Part shown: piece by piece, positions 35,664 through 47,405 of the stretch
How positions within the stretch are numbered: position 1 is the first letter of the stretch
How the letters are laid out: each line of letters starts with the position of its first letter
Assembly: GCF_958450345.1 (NCBI RefSeq)
Contig: NC_088780.1
Coordinates: 124,001-188,000, forward strand
From: Calliphora vicina
Taxonomy: Eukaryota > Arthropoda > Insecta > Diptera > Calliphoridae
Length of the DNA: 64,000 nt
Direction of reading: 5' to 3'
Program-made: the position numbers and the translations under genes
The notes under the pieces: model-generated
What the model was told of the DNA's origin: nothing
Database searches by the model: none
Seen by the model: the letters and a program-made list of their open reading frames with translations, nothing else

Positions 35664-36445
35664 GGTTGGTTTACGTGATAGTTCACTACGTGCGAACAAT
35701 CAAGTAGAGTCGAAGGGGCCCCGTTTTGATGAGACCACACCACTCGTCAGATGTATTGTTTACATCGCAATGTAACTAAAAAGTGCTAGCTAGACCCAAC
35801 CTGTAGCTGTGAGATATCTTAGTAGGTCATTGAGTTTAGACCCGGCTACCTCACCAAGGTTGGTCAATGTATAGTTGCCCATGAATTTATGTCTCTTGAC
35901 ACTCAGAGCTGGGCATTCGCAGAGAAGGTGGAAAGTCGTTTCCTTTTTTTCCCTATCCTTACAACTACGACAATGGTCGTTAAAGGAGAGTCCCAGGCGA
36001 TTTGCGTGCTTGCCTAACGCCCAGTGTCCCGTTAATACTGCCATCAACCTTGATATATCCCTTCTATTCCGGGTTATCAGTTGCATAGTGCGTTTTTCGT
36101 TAAAAGATGGCCACATCAACTTGGCTACCCTACATGTGTCTAAATTACGCCATCTATTCTCAGCCTTTGTAAGAAAATGTCTGAAGATGATACCTTTAAT
36201 AGTCCCCAGTGGAATTGCTGCTGAGACCGCATTGGAGATATCTAAGGCAGATCCCATTCTGGCTAGTTCGTCTGCCTGTTCATTACCGTAGTGGTCCCTG
36301 TGCGCAGGTACCCAAACCAAAGTAATATCAGATAGACGACCTAGCCTTGACAGAGAATTCTTACATTGCCTAACTAGTGAAGATGAATTTGTGTAGGCAT
36401 TCAGTGAGAGAAGTGCCGCCTGACTGTCGACAAAAACACCTATAT
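35664..36445 (-). mobile_element. 5'-truncated LINE (RNase H-bearing) with 11-bp TSD
   Basis: Flanked by AATTAATAGTT (35653-35663 and 36446-36456), an 11-bp duplication typical of target-primed insertion. It contains only the RNase H end, the C-terminal region and the 3' UTR of a non-LTR element on the minus strand, so it was 5'-truncated on insertion. Confidence 0.88.
35790..36440 (-). pseudogene. LINE RNase H and C-terminal domain (5'-truncated)
   Basis: The frame opens at the truncation point with VFVDSQAALLSLNAY and continues to LVWVPAHRDHYGNEQADELA, the RNase H C-terminal motif (family WVPGH.G..GNE.AD.LA). It ends with a Cys/His knuckle CRSCKDREKKETTFHLLCEC and stops at 35790. RNase H plus a terminal knuckle is typical of the I, LOA and R1-related groups. 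The frame is uninterrupted, so the copy is fairly young. No start codon, because reverse transcription stopped early. Confidence 0.88.
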
Positions 36446-36879
36446 AATTAATAGTTAACTTAAAATTATATTATTGCTGCTATAAAATTATCCAGAGGAA
36501 GAATGATATTGAAGCAGAGTTCAACACATATTATTAGAAAATAAATGTTTTGAGGGCCCTCTTTGGCATTTTTTGAACTCAACACTACTAAATAAATACA
36601 CATTTACCTGACTAAACTAAATATTTTAGAAAATGCTATCTTCATATTTTGCAAATATGTAGTTTTATTATTTTGGCTTAACATAAGTAGTTTTTTCGTT
36701 ATTATTTTAATTATTTTGTTCTTAAAAATACTTCTGTATTCAGAAATATCGTAGCCTACCAAAATACGACAAATATCGGAACAAACCAACCAAACTACCA
36801 AAAGCCAATTTGCTAACTTCAAACTACCAAAGCGGCGACGCTAGTAAAAATGCACAGATTGCACAGTTTACGAGGCATT

Positions 36880-37400
36880 TACTAAATTACTTCGGAATGA
36901 GAATTATTTAATTTCTATTTGGATTTATTTCATTGGGAGTTATTTCGAATTTTTTTGGACTATATTTTTAGAATTATGAAACCGACGATTATTGGGAATA
37001 ATTTCATTTTACCCTTTGGTAGTTGTTACCGACACTGCCTACGCGCTATCGTAAAAATTAAAGATTCTTGAGGCATATCAAAGCTAAAATTATTTTGTGA
37101 AGTTTAACGATAAATTATTTAAACCAAAAAGCTTGCTCCGAGTCCAAACTAAAAAAGTTTGTAAATCTATTGTTTGTTTTGAAGATATTTGTATTAATTT
37201 TGTAAATGTTTGTAGGAATTTCAACACCACTTATATTGTAATCAAACATTCTTAAATAAAACAATATTTAAAAATTGATCTGGTGTTAATAATCTATTGG
37301 AATCTGGAGCTTGGGCTACTTCAATTAACAGTAGTTATTTAATTTTTTTTATTTAATTTGGATATTAGTTCATTTTTGATGGGAGTTATTTCGCGGTACA
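36880..37400. mobile_element. GGTACC foldback-like element, partial copy 4, split by an insertion
   Basis: 36890-37025 and 37335-37400 match the right half of copy 1 (GATTATTGGGAATAATTTCA, TTTACCCTTTGGTAGTTGTT, then GATGGGAGTTATTTCGCGGT). About 305 bp of unrelated sequence (37027-37333) intervenes, bordered by GTAGTTGT/GTAGTTAT, possibly a degraded 8-bp duplication. The left end of the element is missing. Confidence 0.68.
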
Positions 37401-37604
37401 TTAAGAAGTGGTACAATTGCAAACATTAATTCCGTAAAATTGTAAGAAATGCTTAGTTTCATTTATTTTCAATTATTTATGTGGGGATATTTCTGAGCAT
37501 TGGATATTACTTTTTTGCTCGTTAATATATGTAAATATTTTTAAGTTCGCGTTTTAGTTTTTATTTCAAGTGGTACTAACACATTCGTGATACAGTGCAC
37601 TTAC

Positions 37605-38075
37605 CGCTTTCGTGTTTTAAAATCCTGTGAGAAATTCATGGCTGGTAACAATGGTTTTGTAGGGTTTTTTACTGATGACGATGCAGTAATTGTGCGATAT
37701 TCATGATTCTTTATAAACTTTTGCTGTTCGAATAAATTATGCTCCTGTTGTTGTTCTAGATTCTTCGACGACTGATGGCCAGCGGATAATTGTTGTTGAT
37801 TGGAAGTTGTATGTAATTGCAATTGATGGTGTGAGTGTTGGTGATGATGCGTTTGAAATTGTTGGTGGTGGTGGGGCAAAAAGTATTGTTGCAAAGAGTT
37901 TTGTTTTTGTAGAGGCATGTGTGGGAAAGGCAACAGAAGGCCACTGGATAATTCGGATTTTGTAGGGGATGTAGTTGACGATGAGCCCACTGATTCTAAA
38001 CCTCTCGATAGTTTAAGCATTTCGGCACCAAATTGTTGCAATGCAGTCATTGTTGTAAGCTTAGACTCATGTACA
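37605..38075 (-). CDS. 5-HT2B: 5-HT2-type serotonin receptor, internal exon (ICL3)
   Basis: The acceptor TTTATTTATATGCAG (38076-38077) and donor CG|GTAAGTG (37604) bound 471 bp. In frame with its neighbours it encodes VHESKLTTMTALQQFGAEML, a Ser-rich stretch, a His/Gln-rich stretch (HHHQQFQTHHHQHSHHQL) and ends KTRKR. This is a flexible part of the third intracellular loop. Phase is 2/1 at both ends and compatible with the exons at 38171 and 11053. Low-complexity His/Gln repeats make similarity searches weak, so support comes mainly from splice sites and phase. Confidence 0.75.
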
Positions 38076-38170
38076 CTGCATATAAATAAAATAGAATTGA
38101 AACAATTTTAATTTTTCAGTAAATTAGATTCAAAATGTACGGCATAATATAAAATCGAATACCACAATAC

Positions 38171-38309
38171 CTTGACTCCGGTAACCACAGTTCATGATTA
38201 TCTAATGTTGATAACTCAGTATCGGTAGAATTGGCCGAATGGGCATGTGCTACGGCAGAAGTTGTACTATGGCCAGTTTTTAATAGACGTCGCCATGTAC
38301 GACGTCTCT
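38171..38309 (-). CDS. 5-HT2B: 5-HT2-type serotonin receptor, internal exon (start of ICL3)
   Basis: The acceptor AACACTTACAG (38310-38311) and donor TCAAG|GTATTG (38170) bound 139 bp. Only one frame is open: RRRTWRRLLKTGHSTT...LDNHELWLPES. The basic RRRTWRRLLK segment fits the membrane-proximal start of the third intracellular loop just after TM5. The exon ends with two bases of a codon, completed by the first base of the next exon. Exons for TM1-TM5 must lie further upstream on the minus strand. I did not find them up to 64000. Confidence 0.72.
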
Positions 38310-38840
38310 CTGTAAGTGTTCATTTTATGAAATATCAAAGCAAATTGCAGCATTTGAAAATAAGTTATAACATTAGTTTAAAATTTAAAAAGTGATTAAA
38401 GTTATGTGTTTAATGTAATTTAATATAATCGGCTAACTAATAATGAATAAAATAAGACCTATTCAAAGCAAACCACACAAAAAATTCATTTATTTTGCAA
38501 TGATAGCAATTAATCTACTATTTGCTGACTGCACTAATATTTTATGAGAATATTCCACGTCATTGGCATGTGTTGCAGATGGTTTACCAAAAATTTCCAT
38601 TAAAACCAGTCATTACATTTCCTATTGCAATCTACATATACTATATGTGCATTAGACATGCCCTTCTAACATCAAAATTAGATTTGCTTTGGATGGGTCT
38701 TATTTTATTCATTAGTCGCTAAAACTAACTACTGCAAAATTTAAGTGCAATCGAATAAATAGAACACGTGCCGGAAAGGTTTATTGCAAATGTTTAAAAA
38801 CCAGTACTTAAATAGGCAATTTTTTTAAGATATCGAAAAA
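38310..38840. other. Intron sequence of the receptor gene (upstream side)
   Basis: AT-rich, no exon or element recognised. The short plus-strand frame at 38522-38722 has no recognisable domain. Confidence 0.45.
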
Positions 38841-39023
38841 AGTACCATTATTTACCCAATTTTAACGCGAAAAATTTCCTTTCGTTGGGATTGTTCGAAA
38901 GGAAAAAATGGCAAAAAAGATGAATCTTTGCAAATGGAGGAGATTATCAATAAACTACACCCGAGGTTACAAAAACTCATATTGTGGTTGTGCGAGAACC
39001 TAAAACCGATATTTTGGGTGGTC
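38841..39023. repeat. Interspersed repeat, left part (matches 48270-48440 inverted)
   Basis: GATGAATCTTTGCAAATGGA, CTACACCCGAGGTTACAAAA and TTGTGCGAGAACCTAAAACC recur inverted at 48280-48410. The repeat continues at 40305-40400 (matching 48170-48265 inverted), so the element at 39024-40304 is inserted within it. Confidence 0.75.
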
Positions 39024-40304
39024 AATTCCGGCCAAAAATCCTTTCTTCTTTCTTCTTCATAAAAATGTTTGAAATTTGGTATTTGTATTAAGAATAACAT
39101 AACCGATCGATCGATAAATATTTCGATGTTCAAATACAGGGTTTGGCCAAAAAAGCATGGATGTTCTAAAAGTATCAAAAAAATAGCATGTAAGTGGCTG
39201 AAATTTAGTCCAAAAATAAAGAATAGCATAGGTGATTGAATAAAATTGGTCATTCAAATTTCGGATTACATATATGGGTTTGGCCAAACAATCATGTACG
39301 TTTTAAAAGTATCGAAAAAATTAGGTTATTCATGTAAATGCCTGAAATTTAGTCCAAAAATGAAGAATAGCATAGGTGATTGAAAAAAATGGTCGTACAA
39401 ATTTCGCAATAAATACACCGGGTTTGGCCAAGCAATCATGGACGTTTTAAAATTATCGGAAAAATTAGGTTATTCATGTAAATACCTGAAATTTTATGTA
39501 CATTTAAGTACAAAACACTTGATCCATCGCAAAAAATATTATAAATTGCATATAGGAGTTGGCCAAATAAACATTGACGTTATAGAAGTATCGAAAAAAG
39601 TATGTAATTTTTGTACATATATGGCTTCAATTAGGTTTATAATTAAAAATAACATAAATGATCCATTGAAAAAATTTCGACACACAAATACATGGTTTTG
39701 CCAAATCAGCATAGACGTAAATAACTCTCAAAGATACATAATTTTTGAAATTGACCAAAAAAATACAAAAAAAAATGTGTAAAATATGAAGGCACTGAAA
39801 TCGTTCTGGTTATTGGAATCGCAGATAATTGCAGCTGAAATTTAAAGTACTTACTCTTGATACTTTACAGTATTAGATGTAATTTACACTTAACCTCTAA
39901 TAGCCGCTTTTAATTAGTTCTGGCCTTTCAAACTTTTTTTTTTAATTTAGTTTCTATAGATTTAAAACTAGTTCCTAATCACTTCACTTTTATACAAAAA
40001 GAACACGCAAAAACTCCGTAATAACTACGTGGAATGGTTAACTGCTAACTGTGTTATAATAACATGTGCTAATTTGCAAAAAAAAAAAAACTTCAAAGAA
40101 AAAAACACAGGATACTTCAATTCAAAAGTAAAAAAATCACATTTTTCTAATATTAAAATGACAAGAAAAAACCTTTGACTTTACAGCACTATAAATAACC
40201 ATATAGTTACTTTATCGCCAAAATAATACTGACACTGTATATTCTGAAGTGAAAAATTTTATAAAAATTAAAAAAAACAAAAAAAAATATTTTTGGCCGG
40301 AATT
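39024..40304. mobile_element. Inverted-repeat element carrying a ~140-bp tandem array
   Basis: Terminal AATTCCGGCCAAAAAT (39024-39039) and its exact complement ATTTTTGGCCGGAATT (40289-40304) border 1.28 kb. Comparison with the uninterrupted relative at 48170-48440 shows that this whole block is extra. Inside, about five diverged units start at GGGTTTGGCCAA-like motifs (about 39139, 39275, 39420, 39555, 39693). No transposase seen. Confidence 0.77.
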
Positions 40305-41283
40305 GGGAATGAAAAATAAAAAAAGTACAAATAAACTTGTAAGTTCTAAACCGATAATCCGATTTTAATAAAATTTCCCACGACTCACAGAGGGGTCAAA
40401 CATACTAATTTTGCGGATTAATTGAAAAAACAAATTTCAAGTATCGTGAAAATTGAAAGTGCCAGCTTAAAGAGCACAAAATTCTACATCAGCAGGCAAA
40501 AAATTAATGTGAAATATTAAAAGGTATTTTTATAGTCACGTGTTGAAATTACATATTGTGAGAAAAAAACCTAAAAAATTTATAAAAAAAATAAAAAATT
40601 GCGCAAATAAATACTATTTGTGATAGGTAATTTAAAAAAATTAACAAATCTGCAACCATCAAGTTCAAGTATTTATTGATATGTTTTGGTTAAATTTAAA
40701 TTTGAATTATTTGTGGTAGTGGCTTTGCTAATAGTTTTAATATTGGAATTGCAAAAAAATGGATTTTGTCAGTTCAAATGGACATAAGGTTATTAGCTGG
40801 GCTCAGCTGGGCAGAGAATTTAATATAATTTAAAAGCCTGGACAGTTAGGCGTTGTTTCAGAAAAAATTAGGTTGCGCATCTGTGCGCCTCATAAGTTAT
40901 ATGTTAATTAGTAAAAGCTTCACCCTGTAAGCCTACCATCAAAAAGCACTTTTCGATTCTGATAAACGTTTTATTGCTGTCGTTGTCGTTGTTGTTGTTA
41001 TTGTCATTGTTTTTTTTTTGTTTTATAAGAGATGTGCAAGTGTTGTGATTAATAATACGAGAGTCACGTGTGAGTCAGGCCTGGACGTGGCTATATTCTT
41101 GTATTATAATGAGATAAACAATAATAAACTTTTACCAATTACTTTTCTTTATTTCAGTTTAGTTTTCCATCCATTGATTTTATAATCGTGAATGAATAAC
41201 ACGCGGAATTTTAACAATTTAACTCTCATGCACTCACGCTTGTATATGCTTGTTTAAAAGTTTTTTCTTGTGGTTAATACGAA
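40305..41283. other. Repeat continuation, then AT-rich sequence
   Basis: 40305-40400 continues the interspersed repeat split at 39024. The remainder is AT-rich with a GTTGTCGTTGTTGTTGTTA run near 40980. No gene seen. Confidence 0.5.
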
Positions 41284-41484
41284 CAGCGTTGCCGTTTTGG
41301 GCTTTTCCTACCAAATTTGGTAGGATTTTTTTCGTTTGGTAGGAAGGTAGTTTAAATTGATTTTTGGTAGGTTGGATCAAAAAGTATTTATTTACAAGAT
41401 AGATTTATCGCATTATTAGAGATCACTAAGGCAGATGCAGTTTCAATTTTCCAACTTATAACAGATTTCTTTTCGGAACATAAC

Positions 41485-42232
41485 TAGGGTTTTTAATTTC
41501 CGACCTTTTTTGATTCCCGGGAATCGGGAAATTTTTTTCTACATTCCCGGGTACCCGAAATATATAATGATACTGTAAATTAGGAATATTATAGCCAAAT
41601 TTCATATAAAAACTTAGCGTTATAATTATTAAATATCAGAGCTTCGAATTAATTAATAAAATTTGAGCTTAATTCACTAAAATCTTAATCCGTAATTGAA
41701 AAATGTCAGCCTTTTATTCCATAAATCCATTCCTAATATTTAATTTTTTAGATTCATTCCAAAGCCTTTGTTTAAACTGAATTAAATTTAAAGTTAATTA
41801 ATAACAGAATTTATTCAAACTTAGAATGATTAAATTTTTGTTAAATAAATTAATTGACAAAAAATTTTCTTAAGCCTTTTTGTACTAGATTTGAATTGAA
41901 GAAAAATTTAATCAATTAATAAATTTGAGAAGCTATTTTGTTATGGATTTGAAGAAGAAATTTAAAGAAATGATTCAATAAGAAATAAATTCTATAAATA
42001 ATGAATTCACTTTTTAAATTTTCATACGAAATATAAGCATTGCCGAGATATAAGCAAAAAACTGTAAAAAAAATTTTCACTGTTTGTTGGCGAAAAAAAT
42101 GGAGTTCTTAGTTGTTTTCAATGTAGTTTCGTCAGTTTTTAATTCCCGGGATTCCCGACTAAAAATCCCGGGAATCGGGTAGTGAAAAATTGGCAAAATT
42201 CCCGGGAAATTTGTACCGGGATAAAAACCCTA
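41485..42232. mobile_element. TAGGG-type hAT MITE nested in the hAT element
   Basis: Starts TAGGGTTTTTAATTTCCGAC and ends CGGGATAAAAACCCTA. Flanks are AACATAAC (41477-41484) and CACATAAC (42233-42240), an 8-bp duplication with one change. CCCGGGAAT motifs lie near both ends, as in the element at 27885-29394, so the two are one family. No coding sequence. Confidence 0.86.
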
Positions 42233-42347
42233 CACATAACGTTCCTTTAAAAAACTTGATCGGATTGGTAACAGACGGTGCTAACGTTATGGCTGGTGAC
42301 GTTACTTACTAATGAAACTGACTTGTTTTACATTAAGTGCACATGTC

Positions 42348-43403
42348 TAGTGTTTATAAACCGGTTAACCGAAAAACCGGGTTTTCTTCGAAATCTCGGT
42401 TTTTTGCGAACCGGTTAATTTAAAATGTTGATTTTAGGTTAACCGGTTTATCCGGTTTTTATCACTCGGTTAACCGGTTTTTAAAATTTGTGACTAAAAT
42501 TAACAAATCTCACGTTTTACTTCATTTTTAATATTCATTGCATACACATTATTTGTCTGACTTGAAACCTAAACTGCTGATTTAATATTTTTAAGATTAA
42601 TATTTTTAATAATTACAATGATTCTAAATAGTAGAGGACGATGAGTTTACTTTAAAACTTTTTCAGAATAAATTTCACATAATGAAACTATTAAAAATTA
42701 AAATTAAATTCCGCATAATTTTATAAATTTTGGCTAAATCTTACTAATTATTCATTAAAAACTTAGTGATGATTTTACCAAACGTTAAATTGAATTCGAT
42801 GTACATACCTTCTTTCAATAGATTTGATTTCATTAGTGTTAGAGAGACAAAAAACGTTCTAAAATCCATTATTTGAAATATTTATGAAATCTGATAATGG
42901 AGTTTTTTTATAATGACAAATAATCACAGCTAAGAGGAAGTGCGTTTACATCTTATATGTCTTTTTTTGGGACTTGTAACATTTTCTGTTTCATATCAGA
43001 AAGTCGAGGTGATAATAGATTTCAAAATTATGAAATATTTAATTAAAAAAATTATTTACATTTTTTGATTGAAATTCAATGAATAAACCAATAATTTAAA
43101 CATGTATTATATATTTAGTAATATATTTATACTTATTTTACTGAGATAATAATTTTGAAATTTTTACAAAATAAATGGACTTTTGTATATTTATAGTTAT
43201 TTAATATTAACAATTCAAATAACAAATTTGAAGCTGTATATACTTTATTGGACATTTTATGTTTTCTACACATATATGAAGGTTAACCGGTTTAACTGGT
43301 TTTTTCGATGTCGGTTAACCGAAAAACCGGTTTTTTCAAAAAGGCGAATTTTCGGTTAACCGACAAACCGGTTTTTTAAAAAGTCGGTTTTTTATAAACA
43401 CTA
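42348..43403. mobile_element. hAT MITE with TAGTGTTTATAAACCGG termini (8-bp TSD)
   Basis: The left end TAGTGTTTATAAACCGGTTA and its complement at 43384-43403 are flanked by CACATGTC on both sides (42340-42347, 43404-43411), an exact duplication. Subterminal AACCGGTT motifs are repeated many times at both ends, probably transposase-binding sites. The interior is AT-rich with no gene. Confidence 0.9.
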
Positions 43404-43748
43404 CACATGTCACTCACTCCAACTCTGCTCCAGTTATGCATGTAACTTGTTGCCAAAAAATATTGAGCTTCTTTGTGGTAATATATATACTTTTTTCTAT
43501 CATAGTCCCAAAAGAATTAACGAGCTTAAAGAATTTCAGGAATACTGTTCTGTAAAATCTCATAAAATATTAGGTGTTTGCCAAACAAGATGGTTGTCTT
43601 TAGAAGGTGTTATTGCAAGAATTATAGAACAATGGGACAGTTTAAAATGGTATTTTATATCACGTTTTTATGACGTAAATGGTATAAGAGCAGCAGAACT
43701 GGCAGAAAGTATGTCTAATGAAATCAAAACTTATTTTTTATTCTTGAC

Positions 43749-46700
43749 ATACATACATACATACATACATACATACATACATACATACATACATACATAC
43801 ATACATACATACATACATACATACATACATACATACATACATACATACATACATACATACATACATACATACATACATACATACATACATACATACATAC
43901 ATACATACATACATACATACATACATACATACATACATACATACATACATACATACATACATACATACATACATACATACATACATACATACATACATAC
44001 ATACATACATACATACATACATACATACATACATACATACATACATACATACATACATACATACATACATACATACATACATACATACATACATACATAC
44101 ATACATACATACATACATACATACATACATACATACATACATACATACATACATACATACATACATACATACATACATACATACATACATACATACATAC
44201 ATACATACATACATACATACATACATACATACATACATACATACATACATACATACATACATACATACATACATACATACATACATACATACATACATAC
44301 ATACATACATACATACATACATACATACATACATACATACATACATACATACATACATACATACATACATACATACATACATACATACATACATACATAC
44401 ATACATACATACATACATACATACATACATACATACATACATACATACATACATACATACATACATACATACATACATACATACATACATACATACATAC
44501 ATACATACATACATACATACATACATACATACATACATACATACATACATACATACATACATACATACATACATACATACATACATACATACATACATAC
44601 ATACATACATACATACATACATACATACATACATACATACATACATACATACATACATACATACATACATACATACATACATACATACATACATACATAC
44701 ATACATACATACATACATACATACATACATACATACATACATACATACATACATACATACATACATACATACATACATACATACATACATACATACATAC
44801 ATACATACATACATACATACATACATACATACATACATACATACATACATACATACATACATACATACATACATACATACATACATACATACATACATAC
44901 ATACATACATACATACATACATACATACATACATACATACATACATACATACATACATACATACATACATACATACATACATACATACATACATACATAC
45001 ATACATACATACATACATACATACATACATACATACATACATACATACATACATACATACATACATACATACATACATACATACATACATACATACATAC
45101 ATACATACATACATACATACATACATACATACATACATACATACATACATACATACATACATACATACATACATACATACATACATACATACATACATAC
45201 ATACATACATACATACATACATACATACATACATACATACATACATACATACATACATACATACATACATACATACATACATACATACATACATACATAC
45301 ATACATACATACATACATACATACATACATACATACATACATACATACATACATACATACATACATACATACATACATACATACATACATACATACATAC
45401 ATACATACATACATACATACATACATACATACATACATACATACATACATACATACATACATACATACATACATACATACATACATACATACATACATAC
45501 ATACATACATACATACATACATACATACATACATACATACATACATACATACATACATACATACATACATACATACATACATACATACATACATACATAC
45601 ATACATACATACATACATACATACATACATACATACATACATACATACATACATACATACATACATACATACATACATACATACATACATACATACATAC
45701 ATACATACATACATACATACATACATACATACATACATACATACATACATACATACATACATACATACATACATACATACATACATACATACATACATAC
45801 ATACATACATACATACATACATACATACATACATACATACATACATACATACATACATACATACATACATACATACATACATACATACATACATACATAC
45901 ATACATACATACATACATACATACATACATACATACATACATACATACATACATACATACATACATACATACATACATACATACATACATACATACATAC
46001 ATACATACATACATACATACATACATACATACATACATACATACATACATACATACATACATACATACATACATACATACATACATACATACATACATAC
46101 ATACATACATACATACATACATACATACATACATACATACATACATACATACATACATACATACATACATACATACATACATACATACATACATACATAC
46201 ATACATACATACATACATACATACATACATACATACATACATACATACATACATACATACATACATACATACATACATACATACATACATACATACATAC
46301 ATACATACATACATACATACATACATACATACATACATACATACATACATACATACATACATACATACATACATACATACATACATACATACATACATAC
46401 ATACATACATACATACATACATACATACATACATACATACATACATACATACATACATACATACATACATACATACATACATACATACATACATACATAC
46501 ATACATACATACATACATACATACATACATACATACATACATACATACATACATACATACATACATACATACATACATACATACATACATACATACATAC
46601 ATACATACATACATACATACATACATACATACATACATACATACATACATACATACATACATACATACATACATACATACATACATACATACATACATAC

Positions 46701-47273
46701 ATACATACATACATACATACATACATACATACATACATACATACATACATACATACATACATACATACATACATACATACATACATACATACATACATAC
46801 ATACATACATACATACATACATACATACATACATACATACATACATACATACATACATACATACATACATACATACATACATACATACATACATACATAC
46901 ATACATACATACATACATACATACATACATACATACATACATACATACATACATACATACATACATACATACATACATACATACATACATACATACATAC
47001 ATACATACATACATACATACATACATACATACATACATACATACATACATACATACATACATACATACATACATACATACATACATACATACATACATAC
47101 ATACATACATACATACATACATACATACATACATACATACATACATACATACATACATACATACATACATACATACATACATACATACATACATACATAC
47201 ATACATACATACATACATACATACATACATACATACATACATACATACATACATACATACATACATACATACA

Positions 47274-47302
<29 letters not shown>
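43749..47302. repeat. 3.55-kb (ATAC)n microsatellite
   Basis: About 888 uninterrupted ATAC/GTAT units. It starts directly after the transposase fragment (ATTCTTGAC|ATAC) and ends in ATATGTATATG before the right end of the hAT. The long Ile-His-Thr-Tyr and Tyr-Val-Cys-Met frames on both strands are artefacts of the repeat. I saw no variant unit in it. Confidence 0.98.
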
Positions 47303-47304
<2 letters not shown>

Positions 47305-47405
47305 GTATATGATTTTAAAAAAATGGTAGGTTTAAAACGATTTTGGTAGTTTTTTGACAAAATAGGTAGGAATAAGATTTGTTCAGTGGCAACGCTGAAT
47401 ACGAA

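Larger units (their letters stand above)
35511..36843. mobile_element. hAT non-autonomous element, relative of the 41284 element (8-bp TSD)
   Basis: The left end CAGCGTTGCCACTCATAAAA with TTTCCTACCAAATTT matches the left end of the larger hAT at 41284. The right end, GGCGACGCTA, is its approximate inverse. GTAAAAAT flanks both sides (35503-35510 and 36844-36851). TACCAAA-type motifs recur inside both ends. It contains a mini-me hairpin remnant (35565-35595) and a truncated LINE (35664-36445). Confidence 0.87.
12311..37604 (-). other. 5-HT2B: 25.3-kb intron of the serotonin-receptor gene, filled with mobile elements
   Basis: The donor is CG|GTAAGTG at 37604 (minus strand) and the acceptor TTTAAG|G at 12311. 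The upstream exon ends with two bases of a codon and the downstream exon supplies one, so the frame is kept. I found no convincing additional receptor exon inside. Most of the intron is explained by the elements listed individually. The BEL/Pao fragments run in the same direction as the gene. Confidence 0.7.
41400..43748 (+). pseudogene. hAT-type transposase fragments, split by two elements
   Basis: Pieces: 41420-41484 (sequence ending ITDFFSEHN), 42241-42339 (VPLKNLIGLVTDGANVMAGD, the catalytic-type D..N.M motif, then TDLFYIKC), and 43412-43748 (CHSLQLCSSYACN, then KRINELKEFQEYCSVK, CQTRWLSLEGVIARI). These match the hAT/DUF4371-type proteins common in animal genomes, in which a catalytic aspartate, a C..H motif and RWLSL occur in this order. 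The frame is continuous once each nested element and its duplication are ignored, except for a lesion near GDVTY. Everything after NEIKTYF is replaced by the microsatellite. Confidence 0.85.
41284..47397 (+). mobile_element. hAT element, 6.1 kb, with nested insertions and a giant (ATAC)n tract (8-bp TSD)
   Basis: Termini CAGCGTTGCC (41284) and GGCAACGCTG (47388-47397) are perfect 10-bp inverts, flanked by AATACGAA (41276-41283 and 47398-47405). TAGG/CCTACC-type subterminal motifs occur on both sides. It carries hAT-type transposase fragments, two nested hAT-like elements (41485-42232, 42348-43403) and the microsatellite 43749-47302. Without the nested parts and the microsatellite only about 0.8 kb remains, so most of the transposase gene was already deleted. 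Confidence 0.92.

Noticed and set aside
38522..38722. Possible receptor transmembrane exon (hydrophobic peptide)
   Set aside because: It lies on the plus strand, opposite to the gene, and lacks aminergic-receptor motifs.
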